The translations under genes and the position numbers were made by a program. Positions 47,440 through 58,555 of a DNA stretch of 64,000 nucleotides are shown here, in pieces; within the stretch, counting starts at the first letter, position 1, and the number at the start of each line of letters is the position of its first letter. Source of the stretch: Delphinapterus leucas (lineage: Eukaryota > Chordata > Mammalia > Artiodactyla > Monodontidae); contig NW_022098094.1 of NCBI RefSeq assembly GCF_002288925.2, positions 757,865 through 821,864 of the forward strand. Direction: 5' to 3'. Under the pieces are notes generated by a model, which saw nothing but the letters and a program-made list of their open reading frames with translations, was not told the origin of the DNA and did no database searches.

Positions 47440-48364
47440 CTGGTACATAGCCCTCTGCCTTTCATCTTGTCTATCTTTCTGTGAATGTGGTTTTTGTTCC
47501 ACAGGCTGCAGGATTATAGTTCTTCTTGCTTCTGTTGTCTGACCTCTGGTGGATGAGGCTATATTAGAGGCTTGTGCAAGTTTCCTGATGTGAGGGACTG
47601 GTGGTGGGTAGACCTGGGTGTTGGTCTGGTGGGCAGAGCTCAGTAAAACTTTAATCTGCTTGTCTGCTGATGGGTGGGGCTTGGTTCCCTCCCTGTTGGT
47701 TGTTTGGCCTGAGGCGACCCAATACTGGAGCCTACCCAGTCTTTGTTGGGGCTAATGGCGGACTCTGGGACGGCTCACACCAAGGAGTACTTCCCAGAAC
47801 TTCTGTTGCCATGTCCTTGTCCTCATGGTGAGCCACAGTCACCTCCAGCCTCTGTGGAGACCCTCCAACACTAGCTGGTAGGACTGATTCAGTCTCCTAT
47901 GGGGTCACTGCTCCTTCCCCTGGGTCCCACTGGGCACACTACTTTGTGTGTGCCCTCCAAGAGTGGAGTCTCTGTTTCCCCCAGTCCTGTTGAAGTCCTG
48001 CAATCAAATCTCACTAGCCTTCAAAGTCTGATTCTCTAGGAATTTCTCCCGTTTCTGGACCCACAGGTTGGGAAGCCTGACGTGGGGCTCAGAACCTTCA
48101 CTCCAGTGGGTGGACTTCTGTGGTATAAGTGTTCTCCAGTTTGTGAGTCACCCACCCAGCAGTTATGGGAATTGATTTTGTTGTATTGCGCCACTCCTAC
48201 CATCTCATTGTGGCTCCTCCTTTGTCTTTTGATGTGGTGTATGTTTTTTGGTGAGTTTCAGTGTCTTCCTGTTGATGATTGTTCAGCAGTTAGTTGTGAT
48301 TCCAGTGCTCTCCTAAGAGGGAGTGAGCGCATGTCCTTCTACTCCACCATCTTGAACCAATCTC
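47440..48364 (-). promoter_or_regulatory. L1 copy 2 5'UTR (internal promoter region)
   Basis: In sense it begins GAGATTGGTTCAAGATGGTG and AGTAGAAGGACATGCGC, the start of this L1 type. It continues with AACTAACTGCTGAACAATCA and GGAAGACACTGAAACTCACC-like text to ORF1. L1 5'UTRs carry an internal pol II promoter; activity here is unknown. Confidence 0.8.
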
Positions 48365-48377
48365 TCAAATTATTTTT
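48365..48377. repeat. Right target-site duplication of L1 copy 2
   Basis: TCAAATTATTTTT, a perfect match to 43382-43394; it sets the 5' end of the element at 48364. Confidence 0.93.
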
Positions 48378-49249
48378 AATCACCTCAATTACCTGATAGA
48401 TTTGCATTCCCAAGCTCACAAGTAGATATTAAATATCTAATAACCTAATAAAGACGGCAATTTTAATTTCTCTGCTCTGTTTCAATACCATTTACAAATT
48501 TAAGAAGATTTCAAAACTCAACAAATTAACATTTTTCACTTACATAATTTTAAATTGGAATTAAAATGACAGCATATTATATATTCTAATATGATAACAG
48601 ATGAATGTAAATATTTAATATATGTATTTTTCTATATTTATCAAAATTATTGATTCCACAAGTTTAATTCATATTGTCTCTATATTTAATCCCATTATTT
48701 CTGAGTAGATAGAGATTCTTAACCTTTAAGTAAACTCTTATGTCATCTTAAAGAACCATGAGGTTATTTCCCCAGGGAAACTGTGAGAATTGCCCATGAC
48801 TGAGCTGTTCAGTGCCAGGTCTGGGGCTATAGGTATCCAGGCTGTCCTTCTCAAGCACCCCCTTCTCCCTTCCCCACTGCCCCAGCCTTACCTTCTAACA
48901 CTAAGCTTTTTTCGTGGTCACCATGGCACATGTCTCAGGCAAGGGCTGTCATTTAGCCCAAGCTCCAAGTCTGAGTTATAACATTTCAAAATTTTAAGTT
49001 GCCAGATGATAAGATAATTGCTTCAGTCTAAGTTTTCCATATAATTTCTGCCTACTGGGACCACAAACATTATAAATAAAGAAACAAATGTTATTTGATA
49101 AATGTGGGCTATATCATGAGGCTCTGATTTGTGCTATTTAGTAAGGTCATTCTGTGGGAGCAGAGAATTAAACCAAGAGCATTTCTGCTGTTGACCCATA
49201 CTTAGTTTGATGTTATCCAAATCAATCATGTTGTATAATCATCTTTAAA
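48378..49249. other. Unrecognised AT-rich DNA right of L1 copy 2
   Basis: No supported feature. A donor-like GAAG|GTAAGG on the minus strand at about 48893 has no open frame upstream. Confidence 0.4.
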
Positions 49250-50760
49250 CATCCTAGAATCAGTGTGCTAACACTTTGTTTTAGAAATTTTATATTCATA
49301 TTCAAAAGAGATTGGTCTAGAAATTTCCTTGCACCTAACCATTCTTCCTGGTTTAAAATCAAGGGAATTTCAGTCTTATTTTATGACTTGGGGGGATTTT
49401 CAATGTTCTTTTCTCTTTCACTTGTACAATTTGTATAAAATGGGACCGTATTCCTTGAAGGTTTGGAAAATATTGCTTAGACCCATCTGGTCCTAGTGTT
49501 TTATTCGTGGGTACATTTTAATCTACTCATTTAATTACATTGATTTGAAATCCTATTTCAATTTTCTATTTCTTCTCTTATAGTTTTTGTGCTTTATGTA
49601 TTTTTGAATACAATTTTATGTAAAATCTTAAATTTATCAGTATAACTTATTCATATATTTTTATCTTAATATATGTGTTACATGACAGTACTTAATTTCT
49701 TGTTATTTACATACATCTTTATTTTTATTCAAAGGTTTGTCTTTTTTTCACCTTTAAAAGAATAAACTCTTAGTTTTCTGACTTTAATAATACTCTGTTT
49801 TCTATTTCATTAATTGTGCCTTCATACTATGTTAAACATTCTGGACTTGGGGATTTATTTATGGTAAGTTAAATACTTCTTTCTGTTGAAAAGTCTGCTT
49901 AATAATTTTGCTATTCTTGTTTTCTAATATATGCATTTATGGCAACCTATTTTTTTCCAAATACAAATTTAGCTATATTATACAATTTTTTTTTAGGTAT
50001 TGCTTACATTGTTTTGCAATTATTACCTTATTTTTACTAACAGTATTCCTTAGTCAGTGGAATATTCTTTAGAAAAATGTTGTACCTTCTAAATTATTAT
50101 TGTTGCTGTTATTATTTTGAATTTCTTCTATTAAGAAATGTATTGATATACTTAAACAAAGAATTGTCCCTCTCTGGGTAATACCTTTTTTTCTTTGCAT
50201 TTTACTTTCTGTGAAGAAATTCTCTTTGGCTCTGATGTTTGTTCTTATCCCCACTCTCTCTGTCCTCTTTTTCAGGACTCCCATTAGCACACATGTTGGA
50301 TATTTTTATTCTACCCACATGTGTGTTGAGTTCCTTTACTTGTGTTCTTACTAGTAGTGTTTCTTGGAAGGTTCTGCATTGTTTCCCTGGCTGTCTTCCT
50401 CTAAGTCTCTCCTTGACTGTATTACACCTGCTTTTAGATCCATCCATCAACTTTCAATTTAAAAGACTTATTTTTAAAAAATTTCTTTAATTTCTTGTGG
50501 GTTTCATTTATTCTTTTTTCATGGTGTCTTATCTTTTCTTCAGGGCTTTGATACTATTTATGCTGTGAAAAATTTTAATTGTATTCTTTTAAAAATACTC
50601 TTTGTTTCAGATTTACATTTCATCCTTTCAAATCACTGAGTTTAAGACTTGATTTTGGTTTTGTGCTTTGAGTCTCACTGATGTTGTGTGGTGTAACTCA
50701 TGAATGGGAGGCTAGTTTTCTTAGTGAGGGTTCCTTGTGACCTGGATTGTGAGCATCTTC
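49250..50760 (-). mobile_element. Old L1M/HAL1-type fragment (ORF2 5' part and ORF1)
   Basis: Antisense text GATTGGTCTAGAAATTTCCT, ACCCATCTGGTCCTAGTGTT (RT-flanking linker) and ACTCTTAGTTTTCTGACTTT, CTATTTCATTAATTGTGCCT are standard L1 ORF2 landmarks. They pass into ORF1-like sequence after about 50200. This is the segment expected 5' of the one at 40400-43050. Confidence 0.7.
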
Positions 50761-53544
50761 CATAGTGTATTCTATTTACTTTTGCCAAGAGCCCCAGGCA
50801 AGTAGCTGGCCTGCAGTTCACATCTCAGTTAGGTGGTTCCTGGACCTTATGAGTGGTATAAATACAAGCTTTCAAAACGCATTCCAGGTGCATGCTCATG
50901 GTTTCAAATTCTACCAACTTTTTTCTTCTTCCCCAGATTTCAGGCTGAGAAATATTTTAGTGTCTTCTATGCATACATTTCATATTATTTTAATAAATTA
51001 AATGTATTTGATACTTTTGTCCATAATTTCATAACGTTTCTTGCAAGAGGCTTTTCCACTTTTTATTATATCCACTGTGCTGGCCCTAGAAACCTATACA
51101 TATGTCCTAACCCAACAAGAAGCTAAAATTTTTAAAACTACTAGAATATCTGAAATGTTAACTATTTGCTTATATCTGCCATACCCCAACAACTAATGAA
51201 ATTCTAAAATCTTTTGTATTATTCCATTCCTATTTCATCTATGCCAGCACAATTGGTTAGCAAAATCTGTTTATTGCCCTAACAATAATAGAATGTTTGG
51301 GCTGCCTCAATTATCTATGTACTTTAAAAGCAATAAGAACAAGTGAAGTAGTTGTCTACTCTGTAGTTACAAAAGGTCATCTTATATTCAGTTATTCATG
51401 CAATACTAGGATGCCCAAAATCATTATTAGCATACGTTAGGATAATATGAATGTGTTATCACATATTTTAATTATTATATATGAGAGATGTGAAAGTCAG
51501 CCTATATAACCATCAAATACTGCAAAGATTGAATTTAGAAAATTACTCATTTCCCATCTTGAGAAAGCTGCATTTTCACAGTAACTTCATAACAATACAG
51601 CAATATATAAAATAATGTGTTAGTTCCCATAACTGAGAATACATTAAATCGTTTTTTTTTTAATTCTAAAACACGTTTATTTTGGTAAGTGATGAATTCT
51701 TACTCATCAAGAAATGGACAACTTTCTAAATAAATATTTCCTTTCATCACCCTAAGATATTATTTCTTGCCTTAGGCCAAACCCATCCTTATAATTTCTC
51801 CTTCAAATCTTTCTAAGTGTCAAAACCACACTGGGAAGCGTGTCTCAGAACTGGTGAAAGCCTAGCTTACATACCAGATTAAGCCTTAAATTGGAATATG
51901 ATGACATACAGAGGAACTAAGCAGTGTGTGAGAAAAACCACAGGGCACACTGCTCAGCTCTCTGTGCCTGGAAGATGCCCCAGGGGCAGCTTTGCCTCAT
52001 TGTCACTTGTATTGCTGGCTTATCCCTTCGTTCTTTTATTCTATGCTCTTCTATGATCAAGAAAGCCATTAATAGTAAGTGTGCTAAGAGCTGGGGTCAC
52101 TGAATTGTCGACCATCTTGTATCTAGGAAGGGAATGCACAGGAAGACAGCCTCGAGCGTGTGCTGAGATCGGACTGTTCTCTTTCATAGTCTCCCTTTCA
52201 GAGCCTCTGTTGTCCTTCTTACTAGGTTTCCCTACTTTTTCAATAGTCCATGTCCCTCCTGGGTCTTGATTCTGCTTCCTATTCAAACCCACCATTGCAG
52301 CCTCCCATGACTCCAAGAGCCAACACCTTCAAGGGCTTCAAGTCTTAAATTACATTTCCTCTCTCACCATAAAAACAATAACAAATAAATGAATTACTTT
52401 GTCCTGTGTAAGTAATTTGATAACCCTATAAGTTTATTCAAGCCTTTTCCAACTTCTGTTAACTCCAGTGACCCATATCATTAAAATATAACAGAAAGAT
52501 ATTCTTCCTGACTCCTAATCATGGGAACCCATGAAAGACATTCACCAAGGTGGGCATTGGTCCCTCAAGGGCCAGGATGGGTACCAACTCCAAGCACTCT
52601 GAGAAAGAAGAAATGTGACAAAAATAATGCTGACATCTAATGAGTCAGCATTAGAGAGTAAATGCAGGCTGAGTAAATACGAACTTGGAGCCAACAAGAT
52701 AAGAGCAATGAGGAGTGCGATTAAGATCAGTCAGGAGGTATTGTTGGTAGTGAGGAGTTGCTGGGGAAAGGGAACGTTTGCCTCCAATAGTTTTGAGACA
52801 AAATGAACAACATACAGAGGAAAATCAGCCTATTGTGGGGACAAGTAAAGTTGAGCCAATTCCTGTTTTTAGACAGCCCCAAATAAAAGGAATCTCACAT
52901 TTAGCCAATACTGAAAATAAGTTAAAATTATGCAGTTTCCACAAATGGTTAATTTTAATTACCTACAGAATGAGATGTTGACCAGATTTTCCATCTGCTT
53001 TGATGCAGATGCATATGATTTACTCACAGTCCTTTTGTTCATACATTTTCAGTTATGGTTTATTTTTCATTGCAGTATCAGGGTTTCCTCTTTTTCCAAG
53101 TTAGAGAGTCTCTGTCCCACCCAATTTCCTTTTCATGGACTATAACTTTCCCTCCTATCCCAAAAGCAAAGTTTACCAGAATTGACAGTTTAATACAGTA
53201 AAAAAGAAAATTGCATGCCCTCAAGTATGTAGTCAAACCATACTTGAAGAATTACAACAAAATAAAGACTACAGACTTGTTTTTACTACATCACTAGCCT
53301 GGTAAAATTTGTGAACTAGAGTAATACAGGCAAATTCCTTTGGCCCTCCTGTTGGCCCTCTTGTGTTTGGTGAATGAGGCAGCACACACACATGTGCACA
53401 CACACAAAGTCACAAAAATAATCATGGCTGATTATTCTAGTCTGAGATAGAAGTCAGATTAATAAAATGGATTTAACTCTTGATCATCCAGGCTAACAGA
53501 GTTGACACTGCAAACTTTCAGATGGCACAGAAATTGAAAACCTA
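50761..53544. other. Unrecognised DNA
   Basis: No named repeat. A perfect 9-bp inverted repeat AATGCTGAC/GTCAGCATT lies at 52626-52652, and a poly-T run at 51652-51660. Confidence 0.45.
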
Positions 53545-53665
53545 CGTTTGCAATCTTCTCTACCAGTTACGGGGAGCGTAACCTTGACCTCACTTCCTCT
53601 CACTTGCCTGGTGTACAAAATGGGAATAATAATGATATCTTCCTCATTGGTTGTTGAGAGACCTT
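53545..53665 (+). mobile_element. MIR SINE (sense) core
   Basis: TTACGGGGAGCGTAACCTTG, CACTTCCTCTCACTTGCCTG, GTACAAAATGGGAATAATAA and TCTTCCTCATTGGTTGTTGA match the MIR core. Confidence 0.8.
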
Positions 53666-54269
53666 CCCCAGATCAACGGACCGAGAGCTGAACCGAGGCA
53701 GCTGGAAGCCACAGCACACATACTTAATTTTACTTCACTGCAGACCTTGTCACAAGAGTGATAGTTTTTTGGTTCCTAAGAATTGTGTCACCCATTAAGT
53801 AAGCTACCAAAAATCTTTGTTGTGATTGCTAACTCATTTAAATATAACAGCATCTAGTGTTCCTTGAATTCATGCTCCTTTAAAAAATGGATAGTGCAAA
53901 GAATTAACAAATGTAGGGGAAAAAGTGTTCATTGTCTTAATTTGGGGTCCCCAGAAGCAGACTTTGAGACGAGGGTTTTAGGATAACCCAAGATAGGAGC
54001 TGTCCTGTATTCGTTTGGTTCATTCTTTCCTTGGAAAGAGGAGGCACGAAACCCCTCCATTTCGGATCAACTTCCATCATGTCATGCTGTAGTTGGAATA
54101 GGAACGTAATGGCAAACAGAGAGCTAATGCTGTTATCTACAAATTACTTCCTCAGACAGAGAAAGCATGCATGTTACTGAGAATTTAAAACTATAATTTG
54201 CCTGGATGGTGTACAATTCATAGAATGGGGACCTAAGTGTAAAAGCTACTACACAGGAAAAGATCTTGT
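53666..54269. other. Unrecognised DNA
   Basis: No supported feature. Confidence 0.4.
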
Positions 54270-54470
54270 AAAAATAGCCATCGCTAACACATGTGAATGC
54301 TGCCATGCACCAGGATCCTCTGTGGGCATTTACATGTGTCATAACAAGTACTCAACAATGTCAAGAGATAGTAGGACAACTCCTATTTCACACATGGGAG
54401 CTCAGGTTTAGAGGGGTATATCCTGTCAGTGGTAGAACCAGAATTAGAAGGGGAGCACACTGAGCGCATC
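54270..54470 (-). mobile_element. MIR SINE (antisense)
   Basis: GGCATTTACATGTGTCATAA, CTATTTCACACATGGGAGCT, CAGGTTTAGAGGGGTATATC and GTGGTAGAACCAGAATTAGA follow MIR in antisense. Confidence 0.75.
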
Positions 54471-55076
54471 TCCATGAACGCAGCCACCGCTCCATGTGGT
54501 CATTATGCCTCTTCTGGAGCACTACAGTCCTTGCTTTCATGCCCTCTAAGGAACCAGCTCACTGAGGGCAGAGCTCTTGCCTGCCTTGCTCATGACTTGC
54601 ACAGCACCAGACACAAATAAGACAGAGAAGAGACACATGTCTGCTGATCATTCATAACACAGAGCTGCTCGTTCTCAGCTGCATTTCTGCCCAAAGAAAA
54701 GTTGGGGTCAGTTTTACTGGCCATGAAATGTTTAATCCTCCCTGCAAAGCTGACTCAGTCAGCCGGCAGCCTGTATTTTTGAATTACCATGTTTTGTCAA
54801 TGTGAGCTGGGGCTACTCTTTATAATTCCACTCTACTCACAGGAAATATAGTTTTAGTCCTAAATAAATGACGACTTTTATATTTGAAATGTATGTTCTA
54901 GTTTCTAGTATATTTCATTGTCCTGGGCAGCTTGGTATTTATGGCAATCTGGATTTCCTTGATGTGTACTGGGTTCCACTCCAGATTACATTTGGAACTC
55001 CCATTAAACAGGATGCTTCGGCAGATGTTTTCATGGGAGATTTATCTATATCTATATATAAATACATGTCTATATT
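54471..55076. other. Unrecognised DNA
   Basis: No supported feature. Confidence 0.4.
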
Positions 55077-55156
55077 CTATGGACAATATGGACCTATGTA
55101 TAGATCTATCTATCTACCTGTCTATCTATCTATCTACAGATCCACGTTGTCCATAG
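55077..55156. repeat. (TATC)n microsatellite inside an inverted repeat
   Basis: CTATGGACAA (55077-55086) and TTGTCCATAG (55147-55156) are perfect 10-bp inverted repeats. They bracket TATC/TAGA repeats at about 55100-55136. Imperfect pairing can extend inward. Confidence 0.85.
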
Positions 55157-55989
55157 AAGCTGTGAATCATACCCCTATCAGTTGTGGTGTTTGTGTTATT
55201 TCCAGTCCTTTGCAGTGGAACCTACTGGAGGAAATGACACAGCAATGGGAATGCTATGTTGTCCAGGTCCCAAAGAATTTCCTCAGGCTGGTGCTGGTGA
55301 CTACTCCAGGTTTCAGAGTAAATGTTCTTTGAATGAATTGTGTGTAACTGTGTTGATTCCTGAACAGATAAAAATCTTAAAACAAGAGGAAGAGGAAGGA
55401 GACGGAGGAGGAGGAAAGGAATGGGAGAGTTAGGAGCACATGTTGGAGTTTGTTTATTTATAATAAGGAGCAAACCAGAGAAATGCCAGCACTTGGAGGG
55501 TCACCCCGCCCCCGTTTTCTTTGAAATCTCCATGACTAAATTTGGTGATTAACAGTCAGTTATGTAGATAACAAAGTAAATGAGATTTTAAAGTGGAAAC
55601 TAATATTGAGAAAAGAATTAGGAAGGGAATTATAAAGAGGTTGCTTTTGGTACAGCAGCAGATGAAACGGGATCTGTTTATAGAAGTGGATGCTGAAAGC
55701 AGAGTACTTTCTATTAATATCAACAACCATTACCTAAAACATTAGCTATTTTCGTTTCCAACAGCAGCTCCTAAATTTATCCATATATTAAATATTTTCC
55801 TTGGAGTGCATGATGTAAGCCCCAAATATCACAATATTGATGGGATGTTTAACAAATACAATTGTATGCTGATGGAATCCTCGTTACTAGACAGTAAAAG
55901 CTTTTCTTTCACGTTTCTTGATCAGCTGTTTCTCATTTAGGGATTCACCTCTTTCTCAGATTATCCCTGACCTGCACTTGGAAATCTCA
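55157..55989. other. Unrecognised DNA
   Basis: A purine-rich run (GGAAGAGGAAGGAGACGGAG-like) lies at 55384-55425. Nothing else seen. Confidence 0.4.
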
Positions 55990-56215
55990 GCCGTGGACAC
56001 TGGTTCAAGCGTTTTCTGTCGCGTCGGCATGTTAGAAACATGGCTGTGCAGGGTGCTGCCAGAGGCGGAAGGGAGACGGGAAACGAAAGGTCTTGGCTGT
56101 TGGCTGCACGGAGACATGGAGGATGGGTGGCGGGTAGAGCACTGCGGGGTGCTTGGGTCTGAGCCAGGAAGCTCGGCAGTGACCAGGGACGTCCTGCAAC
56201 CGGAGTGAAATTTGA
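55990..56215. promoter_or_regulatory. Small CpG cluster
   Basis: About 12 CpG occur in roughly 225 bp at about 58% G+C (for example GTCGCGTCGG, GAGGCGG, GACGGG), in a window otherwise poor in CpG. I recognise no repeat. It is open on both strands for about 95 codons. It could be a weak promoter, an old repeat with kept CpGs, or chance. Confidence 0.35.
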
Positions 56216-56499
56216 TGATTTTTTTATGAGGGTTTTATCTCTCTGTTCCAAACATTTTCTCCCTACAAATAGCCAGCAAGAGAAAAGACTAGAGAAGGTA
56301 GGGAAGAGGCAGTTGGGGGCTGAGAATTTTGGGGGGAAAGGTTAGGATGATGCGGGGGCCAGGAACAGAGGGGAAGTAGGGCTGTCAGAAAGAAAAGCGA
56401 TTCTCTATTAAATCCTATCTTCCCTGGCAGGGAGCAGGGTCTTAGTGCTGTGACGTCTGGGCCCATCCTAGTGGCCTGGACCAGGTACATCTATCAGTG
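56216..56499. other. Unrecognised DNA
   Basis: Purine-rich, with a G-run GGGGGGAAAGG at about 56331-56341; no supported feature. Confidence 0.4.
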
Positions 56500-56740
56500 T
56501 CTACCAAGATTTGCACCAGACATATCCACGTCCCCTCCAGCTGGCTGCAGGAGATGCTGAGGTCATCCTGGCTGTGCTTCTCTGTAGCCTCCCTCGGTAT
56601 TTCCCCTTACCTCTGGGTCTCAATCCATGCTCCACGAAGACGGAGCCCCATCAGTCATGCTCAGCACTCTGGCTCCACAGTCTTTACAGTGCCTGGCGCT
56701 GAGTGTGCACTTAATGAACACTTGCTGAGTAGATGATTCC
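56500..56740 (+). mobile_element. L2 LINE 3' end
   Basis: CTCTGGGTCTCAATCCATGC and CTTTACAGTGCCTGGCGCTG, GTGCACTTAATGAACACTTG, CTGAGTAGATGA fit the terminal L2 sequence in sense. Confidence 0.65.
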
Positions 56741-57385
56741 ATAACTGCATGAATTAGAAACAACCTACTCAACTTTAAATGGTCAGTATCTGTGGTCGGC
56801 AGATAATGCACCTCCCCAGAAATGTTCTAGGAGAGGAAATTTTTCTTTTTCCTCTGGCCATCTTAGGTTCCTGGCTGCGGCTTGTAAATTAGACAGACGA
56901 AAGAGAGATTCACAAGGGGAAAACTAGCAGAAGGTTTGTAACACGTGCAGCCCTCGTACACGCAGAAAACTCAGCAGTGAGTAACTCAAAGAGGTGGTTA
57001 GAACTGGGGCTTATAGAGCATCTTAACAAAAGAAAAATACACTTTCAGAAACATGACAAGACAAAGGAAAGGGACTTGTGCTTTTAGGGTCAGCAAGTTA
57101 TATGAAGGCAAATACTCTGGGGAACTCCTGGGAGACAAAGGCCAGTTAGTAAGTGTGCCATGTGGACTCCTCTGGTGCCAGCTCTGGGCTGATCAGGGTC
57201 TAGAGTCGTCCTTGGTGATTAACTTCTGTCCTTTCTAGAAGAGACGGGAGGGGACACCTTTGCACATTTATTTCCTGCTTTTAGGCAAATGGGGGAGGAC
57301 AGAGAGCTTTTCTTGCATTTGCTTCTTCTCACTTGTCTTCAGCTCCAAACAATCCTTATGGCACAGTGGCGTGTTCTGGTGCAGC
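56741..57385. other. Unidentified block, possibly an old LTR
   Basis: GCGGCTTGTAAATTAGACAG, GAGATTCACAAGGGGAAAAC and CTCAAAGAGGTGGTTAGAAC have the texture of an old ERV LTR, but I cannot name a family or find the ends. Confidence 0.3.
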
Positions 57386-57866
57386 GTATTCTGCTACCCC
57401 TCAATGTCTACATCCTAATCCAACAGAATCCGTGAATGTGTTAGGTTATGTGTAAAGAGTAACTAAGCTAGTAGATGGAACTACATTTGCCAATCAGCTG
57501 ACCTCGGGATGGCATGATTGTCCTGGATTGTCTGGGGTCCAATGTAATCACAGGGGTCTTTCTAAGGTAGGGAGGGAGGAGGTGAAAGTCAGGGAGAGAT
57601 TAGAAGATGCTACATTTCTGGCTTTGAAAATGGAGGAAGGGGCCAGGAGCTAAGGACTGCAGGTTACCCTAGAAGTTGGAAAAGGCTAGGAAACACATCC
57701 TCCCCTAGAGCCTCGAGAGAGAAAGCAGCTCTTTCGATCCTTGGTGTTAGCTCAGTGAGACCCATTTTGGACGTCTCAACTCCAGAACTGTAAGATATTA
57801 AATTTGCACTATTTTAAGCTGCTACATTTGTGGTAATTTGTTTCAATGTCGTTAGGAAACCCATCA
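57386..57866 (+). mobile_element. MaLR (MLT1-like) LTR
   Basis: The element shows ACATCCTAATCCAACAGAAT, CTGGATTGTCTGGGGTCCAA, GAGAGATTAGAAGATGCTAC, TAGAAGTTGGAAAAGGCTAG, CATCCTCCCCTAGAGCCTCG and ACTCCAGAACTGTAAGATAT. This is the order of ERVL-MaLR LTRs. Ends approximate. Confidence 0.75.
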
Positions 57867-58202
57867 AGTGTCTTTGTGTACATAGCTGACCTCTTGAAAA
57901 GTTGTGTACTAAAAACATCCTTTTTGTCACTTCCATTTCCCTTCTCAGTATTCATTTTCTTCTACTTATGGCATTGTTATTTTCCACTAGTAATTAATTT
58001 ATACTGTTCAGGAACTAACTTATAAAATCTATTTTCCATGAGAGGAAATTATTTCATTTTAACATAAAACTCCGGCAGTTCAAAACTTTCTATGCTCAAA
58101 TAAAGTGAATATTTTCTGACCCTCAGACACCGTTGTTGCTACTGCCTGTCTCCACATGGACCAGGGTGCAGAGTGGCTGATGGGGTGTCTGAACCAATGA
58201 AG
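57867..58202. other. Unrecognised DNA
   Basis: No supported feature. Confidence 0.4.
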
Positions 58203-58265
58203 TATTTGACCAAATTGAATTATTCAGTCAATCTTTTGGTGTGGATAATTCAATTCAACCAAATA
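58203..58265. repeat. Imperfect hairpin with 21-nt arms
   Basis: Left arm 58203-58223 and right arm 58245-58265 pair at 16 of 21 positions (outer TATTTG and inner ATTGAATTAT perfect) around a 21-nt loop. It could be a decayed MITE or pre-miRNA-like fold. Confidence 0.7.
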
Positions 58266-58374
58266 AAGTTTCAGATAGCTTGTAACTGGTACTTATAGAG
58301 GTTTTAATTCAGTTGGGAAAGGTCATCCTTAGAAGTTAGAACCATGAGCCTTTTCGTTACCTCCAGGAGCATAA

Positions 58375-58555
58375 ACTCCTTACTCAGCCACCCCCATAGT
58401 TTGATAATTATTGGTGCTCTTGGAAAGGGCTTTCCAGTGCATGTGTCACAAAGTGCTTGGCCTGAAGATGGGGAAAATGAGGCTGAGAGTGGAGAATTGA
58501 TGTGTATGAGGTTGTGCAGTCATCTGGTGGCAAAATGAGCCCTAGATCTCAAGTC
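58375..58555 (-). mobile_element. MIR SINE (antisense), decayed
   Basis: GAAGATGGGGAAAATGAGGC, GTTGTGCAGTCATCTGGTGG and AAATGAGCCCTAGATCTCAA fit the tRNA-side half of MIR. Confidence 0.55.

Larger units (their letters stand above)
43395..48364 (-). mobile_element. L1 retrotransposon copy 2, spanning 5'UTR to A-tail
   Basis: This younger cetartiodactyl L1 (4970 bp) lies on the minus strand between perfect 13-bp duplications. It has a long 5'UTR (47440-48364), ORF1 (46562-47439), ORF2 from its start at 46503, a 3'UTR with inverted AATAAA (43409-43414), and a short tail of seven A before the duplication. About 1.2 kb of the ORF2 3' part is missing and replaced by a 147-bp inverted chimeric segment (44043-44189). 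Several frameshifts are present, so it cannot move on its own. Intact ends and duplication show it arrived by target-primed reverse transcription. Confidence 0.96.

Noticed and set aside
52626..52652. Perfect 9-bp inverted repeat AATGCTGAC/GTCAGCATT
   Set aside because: Short, single and without any context; within chance for 64 kb.
54868..55332. A 154-codon plus-strand open frame, among the longest outside L1
   Set aside because: It runs through the TATC microsatellite (Ser-Ile-Tyr repeats) and shows no domain; it is a useful gauge of how long chance frames are here.
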